Shown in pieces: positions 39,154 through 47,724 of a stretch of DNA of 63,311 nucleotides. The notes under the pieces are model-generated. The model worked only from the letters and a program-made list of their open reading frames with translations, was not told the DNA's origin and searched no databases. This stretch comes from Microbacterium sp. Leaf159 (GTDB lineage: Bacteria; Actinomycetota; Actinomycetes; Actinomycetales; Microbacteriaceae), in NCBI RefSeq assembly GCF_001423615.1, contig NZ_LMOU01000001.1, positions 1,203,570 through 1,266,880 of the forward strand. The letters run 5' to 3'. The translations under genes and the position numbers were made by a program. Position 1 is the stretch's first letter. The number at the start of each line of letters is the position of its first letter.

Positions 39154-39179
39154 TCACGAGCCTGTCGGGCACAAAAGTA

Positions 39180-39242
39180 CGCGAAGGCGGGATGCCGGAG
39201 ACCACTCAGCCATGGGTTCGTCTCTGACGTCCCGCCTTCGCG
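39180..39242. terminator. Long-loop inverted repeat between the ABC exporter and pckG
   Basis: CGCGAAGGCGGGA pairs perfectly with TCCCGCCTTCGCG across a 37-base loop that can extend the stem (AGAC/GTCT). It lies between convergent genes and is probably the shared terminator. Confidence 0.6.
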
Positions 39243-39293
39243 GGTCTGGGAGGGGATGAGGCGCCGGCTCCCCCGAACCGGCGCCGGTCTGTG

Positions 39294-41156
39294 TCAGGCC
39301 TTGTCGAGCCTGTAGCGCAGCGACGCCAGCTCGGCGCGGAGCGCGGCCGGGACCTTCTCGCCGAAGGTGTCGTAGAACTCCTCGGTCAGGTCGGCCTCGG
39401 TCTTCCAGGCCTCGGTGTCGACCGAGAAGAGCTCGTCGAGATCAGCCTCGGGCACGTCGATGCCGTCGAGGTTGAGGTCCGAGACGAGGGGAAGGCGACC
39501 GATCGGGCTGTCGACCGTGGACACCTCGCCGGAGATGCGGCGGATGATCCAGTCGACGACGCGCGAGTTGTCGCCGAATCCGGGCCACAGGAACCGGCCG
39601 TCGGAGCCCCGACGGAACCAGTTGACCTGGAAGATGCGCGGAGCACGGTCGAAACGCAGTCCCCGGCCGACCGTGAGCCAGTGGCCGAAGTAGTCGGCCA
39701 TGTTGTAGCCGCAGAACGGGAGCATCGCGAACGGATCGCGGCGCAGCTCGCCGACGGTGCCCTCGGCCGCAGCCGTGCGCTCGGACGAGATGTTGGACCC
39801 GAGGAACACGCCGTGCGTCCAATCGGTCGCCTCAACGACGAGCGGAACGTTGGTCGCGCGGCGTCCTCCGAAGAGGATGACGTCGAGCGGCACGGCCTCT
39901 TCCCAGTCCTCGGAGATCTGCGGGCACTGCGCTGCCGAGACCGTGAAGCGCGAGTTCGGGTGCGCGGCCGGGCGGTCGGAGTCCGGCGTCCAGTCGTTGC
40001 CCTCCCAGTCGACGAGGTGCGCGGGGGCCTGATCGGTCAGGCCCTCCCACCACACGTCTCCGTCGGGGCGCAGCGCGACGTTCGTGAAGATCGTGTTGCC
40101 CCAGAGGGTCTCGACGGCCGTCACGTTGGTGGACTCGCCCGTGCCGGGTGCGACACCGAAGAAGCCGGCCTCGGGGTTGATCGCCCAGAGGCGACCGTCC
40201 TCACCCGGGCGGATCCACGCGATGTCGTCGCCGAGCGTCTCGACGCGCCATCCGGGGATGGTCGGTCGCAGCATCGCGAGGTTCGTCTTGCCGCACGCCG
40301 AGGGGAATGCCGCAGCGACGTGGTAAGCCTTGCCCGCGGGGTCGATCACCCGGATGAGCAGCATGTGCTCGGCGAGCCACCCCTCGTCACGGGCGATCAC
40401 CGAGGCGATGCGCAGCGCGAAGCACTTCTTGGCGAGGATCGCGTTGCCGCCGTAGCCGGAGCCGAACGAGTAGACCTCGAGCGTCTCGGGGAAGTGCACG
40501 ATGTACTTGTCGTCGTTGCACGGCCATTCGACGTCGGCTTCACCGGCGGCGAGCGGGGCTCCGACCGAGTGGACCGTCTTGACCCACGGCGCTCCGTCGG
40601 CGATCTGACGGGTGACGGCATCGCCGACGCGGGTCATGATGCCGATGGATGCGACAGCGTAGGCGCTGTCCGTGACCTGGACGCCGATGTGCGAGAGCGG
40701 GCCCCCGACAGGCCCCATCGAGAACGGGACGACGAACATCGTGCGACCGCGCATCGATCCCTCGAAGATCTCGGTCATCTTCTCGCGCATCTCGGCCGGC
40801 GGCGCCCAGTTGTTGGTGGGGCCTGCGTCCTCTTCGCTCTCCGACGAGATGAAGGTGCGACCCTCGGTGCGGGCGACATCGCTGGGGTGCGAGCGGGCGA
40901 GGTACGAGCCGGGGCGCCACTCGGGATTGAGTTTGATTAGCTTGCCCTCGTCGACCAGGCCGCGCAGCAGCCAGTCGTTCTCGGCGCGCGAACCGTCGAC
41001 CCAGTGGATCGAGGCCGGCTGCGTGAGTGTGGCGATCTCATGGACCCACGCGGCGAGCTCCGCCATCGCGGGGGTGTCATACGTCGGAGCCGTCCCGAAG
41101 GTGCGCACCGGTGCGACGGATGCTGCTCGGGGGGTGAAGACTTCGGCGATCGCCAT
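39294..41156 (-). CDS. pckG: GTP-dependent phosphoenolpyruvate carboxykinase
   Basis: Converts oxaloacetate to PEP for gluconeogenesis. The 620-residue product has the GTP-PEPCK kinase loop [13 protein letters not shown] (residues 284-296), the substrate-binding segments [19 protein letters not shown] split over residues 232-250, and FFGVAPGTG. The start is ATG at 41156 ([13 protein letters not shown]) with AAAGGAG. It is divergent from a RamB-like regulator, which may control it. It opposes PPC at the other side of the PEP/oxaloacetate node. Confidence 0.96.
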   Translation of the reverse strand: MAIAEVFTPRAASVAPVRTFGTAPTYDTPAMAELAAWVHEIATLTQPASIHWVDGSRAENDWLLRGLVDEGKLIKLNPEWRPGSYLARSHPSDVARTEGRTFISSESEEDAGPTNNWAPPAEMREKMTEIFEGSMRGRTMFVVPFSMGPVGGPLSHIGVQVTDSAYAVASIGIMTRVGDAVTRQIADGAPWVKTVHSVGAPLAAGEADVEWPCNDDKYIVHFPETLEVYSFGSGYGGNAILAKKCFALRIASVIARDEGWLAEHMLLIRVIDPAGKAYHVAAAFPSACGKTNLAMLRPTIPGWRVETLGDDIAWIRPGEDGRLWAINPEAGFFGVAPGTGESTNVTAVETLWGNTIFTNVALRPDGDVWWEGLTDQAPAHLVDWEGNDWTPDSDRPAAHPNSRFTVSAAQCPQISEDWEEAVPLDVILFGGRRATNVPLVVEATDWTHGVFLGSNISSERTAAAEGTVGELRRDPFAMLPFCGYNMADYFGHWLTVGRGLRFDRAPRIFQVNWFRRGSDGRFLWPGFGDNSRVVDWIIRRISGEVSTVDSPIGRLPLVSDLNLDGIDVPEADLDELFSVDTEAWKTEADLTEEFYDTFGEKVPAALRAELASLRYRLDKA

Positions 41157-41254
41157 GACTACTCCTTTGAAGTGAGGGGCGTTTGTTTCCATCCTCACCC
41201 CCTCTGGACGCGACTTTCTGTCATTCATGACGATAAGAATCCAGCTTCTTTCGC

Positions 41255-41260
41255 TAAGAT
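41255..41260 (+). promoter_or_regulatory. -10 box for the leaderless RamB-like gene
   Basis: TAAGAT, six bases before the ATG at 41267. Confidence 0.6.
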
Positions 41261-41266
41261 CAAGGA

Positions 41267-42709
41267 ATGGCTCCTTCCGGCATCCACCTCGCGACTCTCG
41301 GTCACCGCATCAGGCACCATCGCCTCGAGAAGGGGTTCACACTCGATGAGCTCGGCGCAGTCGTCGGGGTGGCCGGCTCGCAGCTGAGCCTGATCGAGAA
41401 CGGCAAACGCGAACCCAAGCTCTCCCTGCTTCAGGCCATCGCGCAGGCCACCGACACACAGGTGACGGATCTCATCTCGGGCGAGCCGCCGAACCGCCGT
41501 GCCGCGCTGGAGATCGAGCTCGAACGTGCGCAGGAGAGCCCGGTGTTCCGCCAGCTCGGCGTCGCGCCCGTGCGCGTCACCAAGGGCATGAGCGACGAGA
41601 CCATCGAGTCGATGCTCGGCCTCCACCGCGAGCTGCAGCGTCGAGAACGCGAGGCGATCGCGACGCCCGAGGAGGCGCGACGGGCCAACACCGAGCTCCG
41701 GCTGCGCATGCGGGCGCAGCACAACTACCTCGGGGACATCGAGAAGCTCGCCGAGAAGCAGCTGCGCTCGGCCGGACACGTGCAGGGCGCTCTGACCCAC
41801 CGCACCGTGAGCATCATGGCCGACAAGCTCGGCTTCGAGCTGATCTACGTCAACGACCTGCCGCACTCGACCAGGTCGGTGACCGATCTCGAGAACGGGC
41901 GCATCTACCTGCCGCCGGCGTCGATCCCCGGCGGCCACGGTCTGCGGTCGATGGCACTGCAGGCGATGGCGCACCGCCTGCTCGGGCACACTCCTCCCAC
42001 CGACTACGCCGACTTCCTGCAGCAGCGCCTGGAAATCAACTACTTCGCGGCGTCCTGCCTGATGCCCGAGACGGCCTCCGTGGCCTTCCTGCAGCAGGCG
42101 AAGAAGGATCGCAACCTCGCCGTGGAGGACTTCCGCGACGCGTTCGGCGTCACGCACGAGGCCGCGGGCATGCGCATGACGAACCTGCTCACGCAGCACC
42201 TCGGCATGTCACTGCACTTCCTCCGCGTCGACGGCACCGGAGCGATCACGCGGGTGTACGAGAACGACGACCTCCCGCTGCCCATGGACGTCACCGGCGC
42301 CGTGGAGGGCCAGCGCGTGTGCCGAAAGTTCCAGGCACGCGCGGCGTTCACTCAGCAGAACCGGACGAACGAACATCACCAGTACACGGACACACCGTCG
42401 GGCACCTTCTGGTGCTCCACCCAGACCGGCGCCGCGACCGACGGCGAGTTCTCGATCACGGTGGGCGTGCCCTTCGATGACGCCCGCTGGTGGCGCGGAC
42501 GCGAGACGACGGACCGCGCCGTGTCGACGTGTCCTGACGAGGCCTGCTGCCGGCGTCCGTCAGCCGATCTCACCGAGCGATGGAACGGCAAGGCCTGGCC
42601 GAGTGCGCGCGTGCACACGCACATGTTCTCGCCGCTCCCGCGCGGCGCCTTCCCGGGCGTCGACGACAACGAGGTCTACAACTTCCTCGGGCGGCACGCG
42701 AGCGAGTGA
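41267..42709 (+). CDS. RamB-like XRE/ScfR-family regulator
   Basis: 480 residues. The N-terminal XRE helix-turn-helix is [19 protein letters not shown], followed by an IrrE/ImmA-like zinc-peptidase-fold region ([22 protein letters not shown]) and a C-terminal DUF2083 Cys-rich region ([16 protein letters not shown]). This is the architecture of RamB and ScfR, which sense acetate, propionate or related short-chain acids and control gluconeogenic and glyoxylate genes in actinobacteria. Divergence from pckG fits that role. Leaderless. Confidence 0.9.
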   Translation: MAPSGIHLATLGHRIRHHRLEKGFTLDELGAVVGVAGSQLSLIENGKREPKLSLLQAIAQATDTQVTDLISGEPPNRRAALEIELERAQESPVFRQLGVAPVRVTKGMSDETIESMLGLHRELQRREREAIATPEEARRANTELRLRMRAQHNYLGDIEKLAEKQLRSAGHVQGALTHRTVSIMADKLGFELIYVNDLPHSTRSVTDLENGRIYLPPASIPGGHGLRSMALQAMAHRLLGHTPPTDYADFLQQRLEINYFAASCLMPETASVAFLQQAKKDRNLAVEDFRDAFGVTHEAAGMRMTNLLTQHLGMSLHFLRVDGTGAITRVYENDDLPLPMDVTGAVEGQRVCRKFQARAAFTQQNRTNEHHQYTDTPSGTFWCSTQTGAATDGEFSITVGVPFDDARWWRGRETTDRAVSTCPDEACCRRPSADLTERWNGKAWPSARVHTHMFSPLPRGAFPGVDDNEVYNFLGRHASE

Positions 42710-42727
42710 CGGCGACCGCCTGACGGC

Positions 42728-43801
42728 TCACCCCTCGAGGAAGCGGGTGAACCGCGCGAGCGCCGCACGCACCGCGTCCACGTCCACGACCGCGTCGGCC
42801 GACTCGCTCCCGCGTCCCGGCGCGAAGAGCTCCGGCTCAGATCCGAGCGAGGCACTCGCGTGCGTCCAGCATCCGATCACCCGACCGTCCGAGACGATCG
42901 TCGCGCGCACCATGCCGTTCTTGCCCGGTCCCACGAGCGCGAGGTGCTCGGGAGCGCAGACCGCCGTGCGGTCGGCGTACGAGATGTAGTACTCGTCGAA
43001 GGCTCCGAGCGCCAGCACGTTCGCTGCGCCCGACGAGCGTCGCGGTCGGACGGTCGAGACGAACACCCCGTCATCGACTTCCGCCACTCCTCCCCGCGCG
43101 CGGGTGAGCGCCTCCCGCGACTGACCGAGAGTGAGCCCCGACCACCAGGCGAAGTCGGCGACCCCGGCCGGACCGTGCCCGTCGATGTAACGGACGAAGA
43201 GCTCTGCGAGCGGATCTTCGGGCGTCGCGTGCTCCGCGATGTGCTCGTCGACCAGGACGAACCGCTGTTCCCGCCCCACGCCGTCTCGCTCGACGACCGG
43301 CCCCTGACAGATCAGACCGTCGAGGGTCATCTCGCTCAACAGGTGGATGCCCCGCTGCCCGCTCGGGTCGATGCCGACGCCGGTGAAGACCTCGAACATC
43401 TCGGCACGCGTGAGGCCGCCATCGCGAAGACGCGGCACCACTGCCGCCACGACGGCTGCGACCATCGCCCCGTCGATGCCGAGATCGCGCCGCCTGCCCG
43501 CCGCCTGGGCGCGCTGACGCTCGGCGGTCACCGACAGCACCCAGCGGAGATCACGTGCCGGAATGATGTGCAGCGTGCCGCGCATGGTCCAGGCACGCAC
43601 CAGGTCGCCCCGGGCGAAGGCGCCATCGACCGCACTCAGTGTCGGTTCGCCGCGTGTGCGCGCGGCCAGAGCCCAGCGCCCTGCGGTGAAGTCCTGGCTC
43701 TGCACCGCGAGCATGTGCGACGCGGCGTCGGCCACCGTGCGCGCCGGTGCACTGAGCCGATGCGAACAGAGCCGCTCGGCGATCAGAGTCGCGGTCTTCA
43801 T
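42728..43801 (-). CDS. Winged-helix DNA-binding domain protein (HTH_42/DUF1006)
   Basis: 357 residues starting MKTATLIAERLCSHRL. The family features are the early MLAVQSQDFTAGRWALA and LVRAWTMRGTLHIIPARDL, and LGAFDEYYISYADR near the C-terminus. Proteins of this group (YcaQ/AlkX-related in fold) include DNA glycosylases and uncharacterised DNA-binding proteins. The YcaQ catalytic QxQ/QxD region corresponds roughly to the QSQD at residues 38-41, so glycosylase activity is possible. Leaderless after CATGAT. Confidence 0.78.
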   Translation of the reverse strand: MKTATLIAERLCSHRLSAPARTVADAASHMLAVQSQDFTAGRWALAARTRGEPTLSAVDGAFARGDLVRAWTMRGTLHIIPARDLRWVLSVTAERQRAQAAGRRRDLGIDGAMVAAVVAAVVPRLRDGGLTRAEMFEVFTGVGIDPSGQRGIHLLSEMTLDGLICQGPVVERDGVGREQRFVLVDEHIAEHATPEDPLAELFVRYIDGHGPAGVADFAWWSGLTLGQSREALTRARGGVAEVDDGVFVSTVRPRRSSGAANVLALGAFDEYYISYADRTAVCAPEHLALVGPGKNGMVRATIVSDGRVIGCWTHASASLGSEPELFAPGRGSESADAVVDVDAVRAALARFTRFLEG

Positions 43802-43807
43802 GCCCTC

Positions 43808-43813
43808 ATCATG
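43808..43813 (-). promoter_or_regulatory. -10 box for the leaderless HTH_42 gene
   Basis: CATGAT, six bases before the ATG at 43801. Confidence 0.45.
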
Positions 43814-43837
43814 CCGGGCGGGACGGACATCGCGCAC

Positions 43838-45286
43838 TCACCCGTGCAGCGTCACCTCACGGCGCTCGGGCAGCACGACGGGGTGCGACCCTGCCATGAC
43901 CTCGAGCACCCGGATCACCTGGCAGGAGTATCCGTACTCGTTGTCGTACCAGACATAGAGAACGACGTCCGTCTCATTCGCGATGGTCGCGAGCCCGTCG
44001 ACGATTCCCGCGCGGTGCGATCCGACGAAGTCGGTCGAGACGACCTCGGGGCTCTCGACGTAGTCGATCTGCTGGCGCAGCTTCGAGTGCAGCGAGACAC
44101 GGCGCAGGTAGTCGTTCAGCTCGTCCTTGACCGCAGGGCGCTCGAGGCTCAGGTGCAGCACGGCCAGCGAGACGTCGGGGGTGGGCACCCGGATCGCAGA
44201 ACCGGTGAGCTTGCCCTCGAGCTCGGGGAGCGCTCGTGCCACGGCCTTCGCTGCTCCGGTCTCGGTGATCACCATGTTCAGCACGGCCGAGCGACCCCGC
44301 CGATCACCGCTGTGGAAGTTGTCGATCAGGTTCTGATCGTTGGTGAACGAGTGCACCGTCTCGACATGCCCCCGGACGATCCCGTACGCCTCGTCGACAG
44401 CCTTGAGCACGGGCGTGATCGCGTTCGTCGTGCACGACGCCGCGGTGATGATGCGGTCGTCGGGTTCGATGGTGCTGTCATTGATCCCGTGCACGATGTT
44501 CTTCAGCGCACCCTTGCCCGGGGCGGTGAGAAGCACCCGCGCGACGCCGGTCGCCTCGAGGTGACGGCTGAGCCCCGCCTCGTCGCGCCAGCGTCCGGTG
44601 TTGTCGACGACGATCGCGTCGTCGATCCCGTAGGTGGTGTAGTCGATCGCCGAGGGGTCATCGGAGTAGATCACCTGGATGCGGGTGCCGTTCGCGATGA
44701 TCTGCTCGGCGTCCTCGTCGACCGTGACGGAGCCGGCGAAGCGGCCGTGCACCGAGTCGCGCAGCAGCAGCGAGGCGCGCTTGACGAGGTCGTTGTCCGA
44801 GCCGCGGCGCACGACGATCGCTCGCAGGCCCAGACCGCTGCCTCCGCCGTTGTGGGCGATGAGGATGCGGGCGAGCAGCCGGCCGATGCGGCCGAATCCG
44901 TAGAGCACGACGTCGGTGGGTGCGGCGGCGATCGCCCCGACAGCGGGCGCGAGCGCCTCGGCGAGGTAGGCGTCGAGGGTCAGGCCGCTGTCGGCGTGAC
45001 CGGCGACGAGGCGGGCGAGATCGAGAGAGGATGCGCCGGGCGCCAGCTCATGGACGCCCTCGAGCACGGCGAGGGTCTCATCGACCTCGAGGCGTTCGTG
45101 CCCGAGCTGCGCGACCCGGTCGTGCACCTCGACGATGCCCGTGGCCGAGAGCCCCAGCAGTCGGTGCCCGTGGAGCGAGGTGACCACGTCACGTTCGCGC
45201 TTGAGGGCACCGATCAGCGGGATCATCCGCTCGGCCAGCTCTTCTCTCGCCGTCCAGTCGTCGTGGGGTGCGGCGGTAACGTTCAT
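43838..45286 (-). CDS. GapB-type glyceraldehyde-3-phosphate dehydrogenase with N-terminal extension
   Basis: Interconverts glyceraldehyde 3-phosphate and 1,3-bisphosphoglycerate. At 482 residues it has about 120 extra N-terminal residues, mostly helical, before the Rossmann fold (VLYGFGRIGRLLAR, 127-140). The catalytic Cys285 is in AASCTTNAI and the partner His312 in TVHSFTND. Corynebacterial GapB is similar in length and works in gluconeogenesis, which fits the neighbouring PEPCK and RamB-like genes. ATG at 45286 has AAGGA upstream. A glycolytic GAPDH is expected elsewhere in the genome. Confidence 0.9.
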   Translation of the reverse strand: MNVTAAPHDDWTAREELAERMIPLIGALKRERDVVTSLHGHRLLGLSATGIVEVHDRVAQLGHERLEVDETLAVLEGVHELAPGASSLDLARLVAGHADSGLTLDAYLAEALAPAVGAIAAAPTDVVLYGFGRIGRLLARILIAHNGGGSGLGLRAIVVRRGSDNDLVKRASLLLRDSVHGRFAGSVTVDEDAEQIIANGTRIQVIYSDDPSAIDYTTYGIDDAIVVDNTGRWRDEAGLSRHLEATGVARVLLTAPGKGALKNIVHGINDSTIEPDDRIITAASCTTNAITPVLKAVDEAYGIVRGHVETVHSFTNDQNLIDNFHSGDRRGRSAVLNMVITETGAAKAVARALPELEGKLTGSAIRVPTPDVSLAVLHLSLERPAVKDELNDYLRRVSLHSKLRQQIDYVESPEVVSTDFVGSHRAGIVDGLATIANETDVVLYVWYDNEYGYSCQVIRVLEVMAGSHPVVLPERREVTLHG

Positions 45287-45499
45287 CTGCGTCCTTGCAT
45301 GTGTGAGCGCGCCGAGGTCGCCGGCGCGCGAGATTGCCGGGTGAGCTTCGGGGGATGCATCCAGGGTACGCGCCGTGCGCGAGTGTTCCGAATCGCGGTC
45401 TCCCGCCCGCCGTTCACCTGCACGACAGGGAATCGTGCGAGCATCCGATGCGTTCTCCCCCACGCACCCCTCGCGCATACCTCGTCGAAAGGCCCGCCG

Positions 45500-45871
45500 A
45501 TGACAGAACGCCCTCGCCGATCGGCCTGGCCGCCGCTGCTGATCGCGATCGTTCTCGAGGTCAGCGCCACCCTGTCGTTACGCGCCGCCGAGGGCTTCGC
45601 CCATCCGCTGTGGCTGATCCCCGTCGTGATCGGCTACACGGGCTCGTTGTGGCTGCTGTCGATCGTGCTCGACCGCGGGATGCCGGTGGGTGTGGCCTAC
45701 GGCATCTGGTCGGCGATCGGCGTCGTGCTCACCGCGATCATGGGCGCGGTGCTCTTCGGCGAGCTGCTCGGAACCGTGCAGATCATCGGGATCGGCGCGA
45801 TCGTGGTCGGCGTGCTGCTCGTCGAGCTCGGATCCCACGCGCGCGAGACATCGACCGAGGTGGCGTCGTGA
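45500..45871 (+). CDS. SMR-family transporter, first of a pair
   Basis: 123 residues, four membrane helices. The helix-1 charge Glu is in LIAIVLEVSATLSLRAAEGF and helix 3 has GMPVGVAYGIWSAIGVVLTA. It overlaps the second SMR gene by GTGA, so the two are made together and probably form a heterodimer like YkkCD or EbrAB. A ribosome binding site (GAAAGG) precedes the ATG. Likely exports a cationic compound; substrate unknown. Confidence 0.9.
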   Translation: MTERPRRSAWPPLLIAIVLEVSATLSLRAAEGFAHPLWLIPVVIGYTGSLWLLSIVLDRGMPVGVAYGIWSAIGVVLTAIMGAVLFGELLGTVQIIGIGAIVVGVLLVELGSHARETSTEVAS

Positions 45872-46191
45872 TCTGGGCGCTCCTCGTCCTCGCGATCGCG
45901 AGCGAGGTGACCGCGACCCTCAGCCTGCGCGCATCGGAGGGCCTGCGGCGCAAGCGGTGGATCCCGGTGATCGTCGTCGGGTACCTCGCCGCTTTCACAC
46001 TGCTCGGCACGATCCTCGCTATGGGGATGCCGGTGGGTGTCGCCTACGGCGTGTGGGCCGCCGCCGGTGTCGCGATCACGGCGATCCTGGGCCGAGTGAT
46101 CTTCAAGGATCACTTCTCAGTCATGATGGCGATCGGCGTCGCGCTGATCGCCCTGGGTGTGGTGCTGATCGAGTTCGGCGGCACGCACTGA
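45868..46191 (+). CDS. SMR-family transporter, second of a pair
   Basis: 107 residues, four helices, with Glu in IASEVTATLSLRASEGL and the helix-3 pattern GMPVGVAYGVWAAAGVAITAI. It ends VLIEFGGTH. The start GTG overlaps the stop of its partner. The last 75 bases overlap a small gene on the opposite strand. Confidence 0.9.
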   Translation: MIWALLVLAIASEVTATLSLRASEGLRRKRWIPVIVVGYLAAFTLLGTILAMGMPVGVAYGVWAAAGVAITAILGRVIFKDHFSVMMAIGVALIALGVVLIEFGGTH

Positions 46192-46380
46192 CGCGTCCCG
46201 TCGACGGCGCTGGGCGTCACGACGGCGGTCGATGATCATGTACCACGTCACGAACACCGCGATGACACCGAGAAAGATCCCCAGCACCCCACCCATCCAC
46301 AGTCCGCTCGCGCTGCCGTCGGCGGGAACGGCGAGGATGTCCGTTGCGGATTCTGCAGCCACGAGCAAGGATGCATCCAT
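46117..46380 (-). CDS. Small single-TM protein with basic/His tail
   Basis: 87 residues. An acidic N-terminus is followed by one strong membrane helix (about 29-50, WMGGVLGIFLGVIAVFVTWYMI) and a highly charged tail (DRRRDAQRRRRDASVRAAELDQHH). TAGCCT lies exactly six bases before the ATG at 46380, which supports it as a real leaderless gene even though its 3' end overlaps the second SMR gene by 75 bases. No family recognised. Confidence 0.6.
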   Translation of the reverse strand: MDASLLVAAESATDILAVPADGSASGLWMGGVLGIFLGVIAVFVTWYMIIDRRRDAQRRRRDASVRAAELDQHHTQGDQRDADRHHD

Positions 46381-46386
46381 GGTGCG

Positions 46387-46392
46387 AGGCTA
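46387..46392 (-). promoter_or_regulatory. -10 box for the leaderless 87-residue gene
   Basis: TAGCCT, six bases before the ATG at 46380. Confidence 0.5.
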
Positions 46393-46409
46393 ACGGAGCG
46401 CCTCGCCCT

Positions 46410-46940
46410 TCAGAACCCCAGGCACATCACGGTGACTCCGGCGGCCATCGCCCACGACTCGACGGTGAGCAGGCGGGCGGTACGCCCCTGATGCACGGGA
46501 ACGAGAACCCACTCCGAGACGACCGTCCAGAGCACCACCCCGATGACCCCGACGATGACGAGCGCCGACAGCAGCCCGTCGAGTCCGTGCCCGCCGTGGC
46601 CGCCGGCCTCGACCAGGGATTCGCCCGTCGACAGGCTCTCGAACGAGCAGATCGCCATCACGAGCGACACCAGAGCGCGGTGGCAGCACGTCGCCGCCGC
46701 GGGCGTTCCCCGCACGCCGACGGTGCCGAGCATCGCCGACACGAGAAGGACGACCCCGAGCATGAGTCCGGTCATCGCGTCGCCGCCCGTGGCCGCGATC
46801 ACGATCATCGCCGCCGCCATGATGAGGGCGCTCTGTCTCCCCTGCCACGGCACAGCCCGCCAGGCGGCGATGCACGCCGCTGCCGAGACGACGGCGGCGA
46901 GCGCCATCAGCCACCGCGCTGCGGGGAGGAGTGGATCCAC
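46410..46940 (-). CDS. DUF5134-like polytopic membrane protein
   Basis: 176 residues with five or six membrane helices. Met/His/Cys-rich segments such as AATCCHRALVSLVMAICSF, GGHGGHG and ESWAMAAGVTVMCLGF recall DUF5134 proteins, whose conserved His and Met suggest metal binding; family assignment is from memory. GTG at 46940 follows TATGAT by six bases. The TetR operator starts 13 bases upstream and covers its promoter, so it is probably co-regulated with the amine oxidase. Confidence 0.72.
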   Translation of the reverse strand: MDPLLPAARWLMALAAVVSAAACIAAWRAVPWQGRQSALIMAAAMIVIAATGGDAMTGLMLGVVLLVSAMLGTVGVRGTPAAATCCHRALVSLVMAICSFESLSTGESLVEAGGHGGHGLDGLLSALVIVGVIGVVLWTVVSEWVLVPVHQGRTARLLTVESWAMAAGVTVMCLGF

Positions 46941-46946
46941 ACCCGC

Positions 46947-46952
46947 ATCATA
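46947..46952 (-). promoter_or_regulatory. -10 box for the leaderless DUF5134-like gene
   Basis: TATGAT, six bases before the GTG at 46940 and directly next to the TetR operator at 46953. Confidence 0.65.
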
Positions 46953-46968
46953 TTGATCAGTCGCTCAA
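46953..46968. promoter_or_regulatory. TetR operator, copy A
   Basis: TTGATCAGTCGCTCAA, with flanks matching copy B (ATTGA...AAATAG). It lies between the -10 boxes of the divergent DUF5134-like and tetR genes. Confidence 0.72.
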
Positions 46969-46993
46969 AATAGCCAGACCCCCCGCGATGCGA

Positions 46994-46999
46994 CAGGAT
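46994..46999 (+). promoter_or_regulatory. -10 box for leaderless tetR-type gene
   Basis: CAGGAT, six bases before the GTG at 47006. Confidence 0.5.
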
Positions 47000-47005
47000 G
47001 GGCTG

Positions 47006-47590
47006 GTGCCCCGCGTCGTAGATCACGATGAGCGCCGACGGCAGATCGCCGAGGCGCTGCTCGCCGTGGCAGCGCGCGACGGACACGAGGCGGTGTCGTC
47101 TCGCGCAGTGGCCAAGGAGCTCGGCGTGGCGACGGGATCGCTCTGGCACTACTTCGACGGATTCGACGATGTCGTGCGCGCCGCAGCGGCCGAGATCACC
47201 CGCCGCACCGACGAGCGGATCAGATCGGCGACCACCGGGCTGCGCGGCCTGGCCAGACTCGACGCCCTCATGCGCGAGGTCCTTCCCGTCGATGACGGCA
47301 CGCGCACCGAGGCCTACGTGGTGGTCGGCTTCTGGGGCCGCCTCGCCGCACTCGCCTCCAGTCCGGATGCGGGGTCACCGACGTTCGCGACCTGGCAGGA
47401 CGGCATCAGCGAGTCACTCGACGAAGCCGTGGCCGACGGCGAGCTCTCGCCCGCGACCCCGAAGCATGCGCTCATGTCGCTGCTGCGTTCGATCACCTAC
47501 GGGCAGCAGGTGCTCGAGGTCACCGAACCTCACGGCGCCGAGGCGCACCTCGCGGTGCTCGACAGCATCCTCTCGCCCTGGCGAGCCTGA
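47006..47590 (+). CDS. TetR-family transcriptional regulator
   Basis: 194 residues. The N-terminal TetR helix-turn-helix is AVAKELGVATGSLWHYF within RRRQIAEALLAVAARDG...VVRAA. The ligand-binding C-terminal half is of the TetR_C_6-like type. GTG at 47006 (VPRVVDHDERRRQ) is chosen because CAGGAT lies six bases before it; the frame is open further up but crosses its own operator. One palindrome lies in front of it and a near-identical one in front of the downstream amine oxidase gene. Confidence 0.88.
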   Translation: MPRVVDHDERRRQIAEALLAVAARDGHEAVSSRAVAKELGVATGSLWHYFDGFDDVVRAAAAEITRRTDERIRSATTGLRGLARLDALMREVLPVDDGTRTEAYVVVGFWGRLAALASSPDAGSPTFATWQDGISESLDEAVADGELSPATPKHALMSLLRSITYGQQVLEVTEPHGAEAHLAVLDSILSPWRA

Positions 47591-47691
47591 GCCTCGACCT
47601 CAGCGACCCGCTCCCCCTCCACCGGAATCCTCTCCCCCGACACTCTTGTGCGCGTCGGCACCATCGGCGTACCATCATGCCAATCCGTTTA

Positions 47692-47707
47692 TTGAGCGCT
47701 CGCTCGA
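47692..47707. promoter_or_regulatory. TetR operator, copy B
   Basis: TTGAGCGCTCGCTCGA, matching copy A in 12 of 16 positions with identical ATTGA left and AAATAG right flanks. It lies 17 bases before the amine oxidase ATG, downstream of a candidate promoter (TTGTGC-18-TACCAT, 47646-47675). Confidence 0.72.
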
Positions 47708-47724
47708 AATAGTGAGGTACGACG

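Noticed and set aside
39180..39242. 13-bp inverted repeats as transposon ends
   Set aside because: Only 37 bases lie between them, with no transposase and no target duplication; a terminator fits better.
45417..45429. Hairpin CCTG-CACGA-CAGG upstream of the SMR pair, like one half of a guanidine-II riboswitch
   Set aside because: That riboswitch needs two ACGR-loop hairpins; only one is seen and the stem is four pairs.
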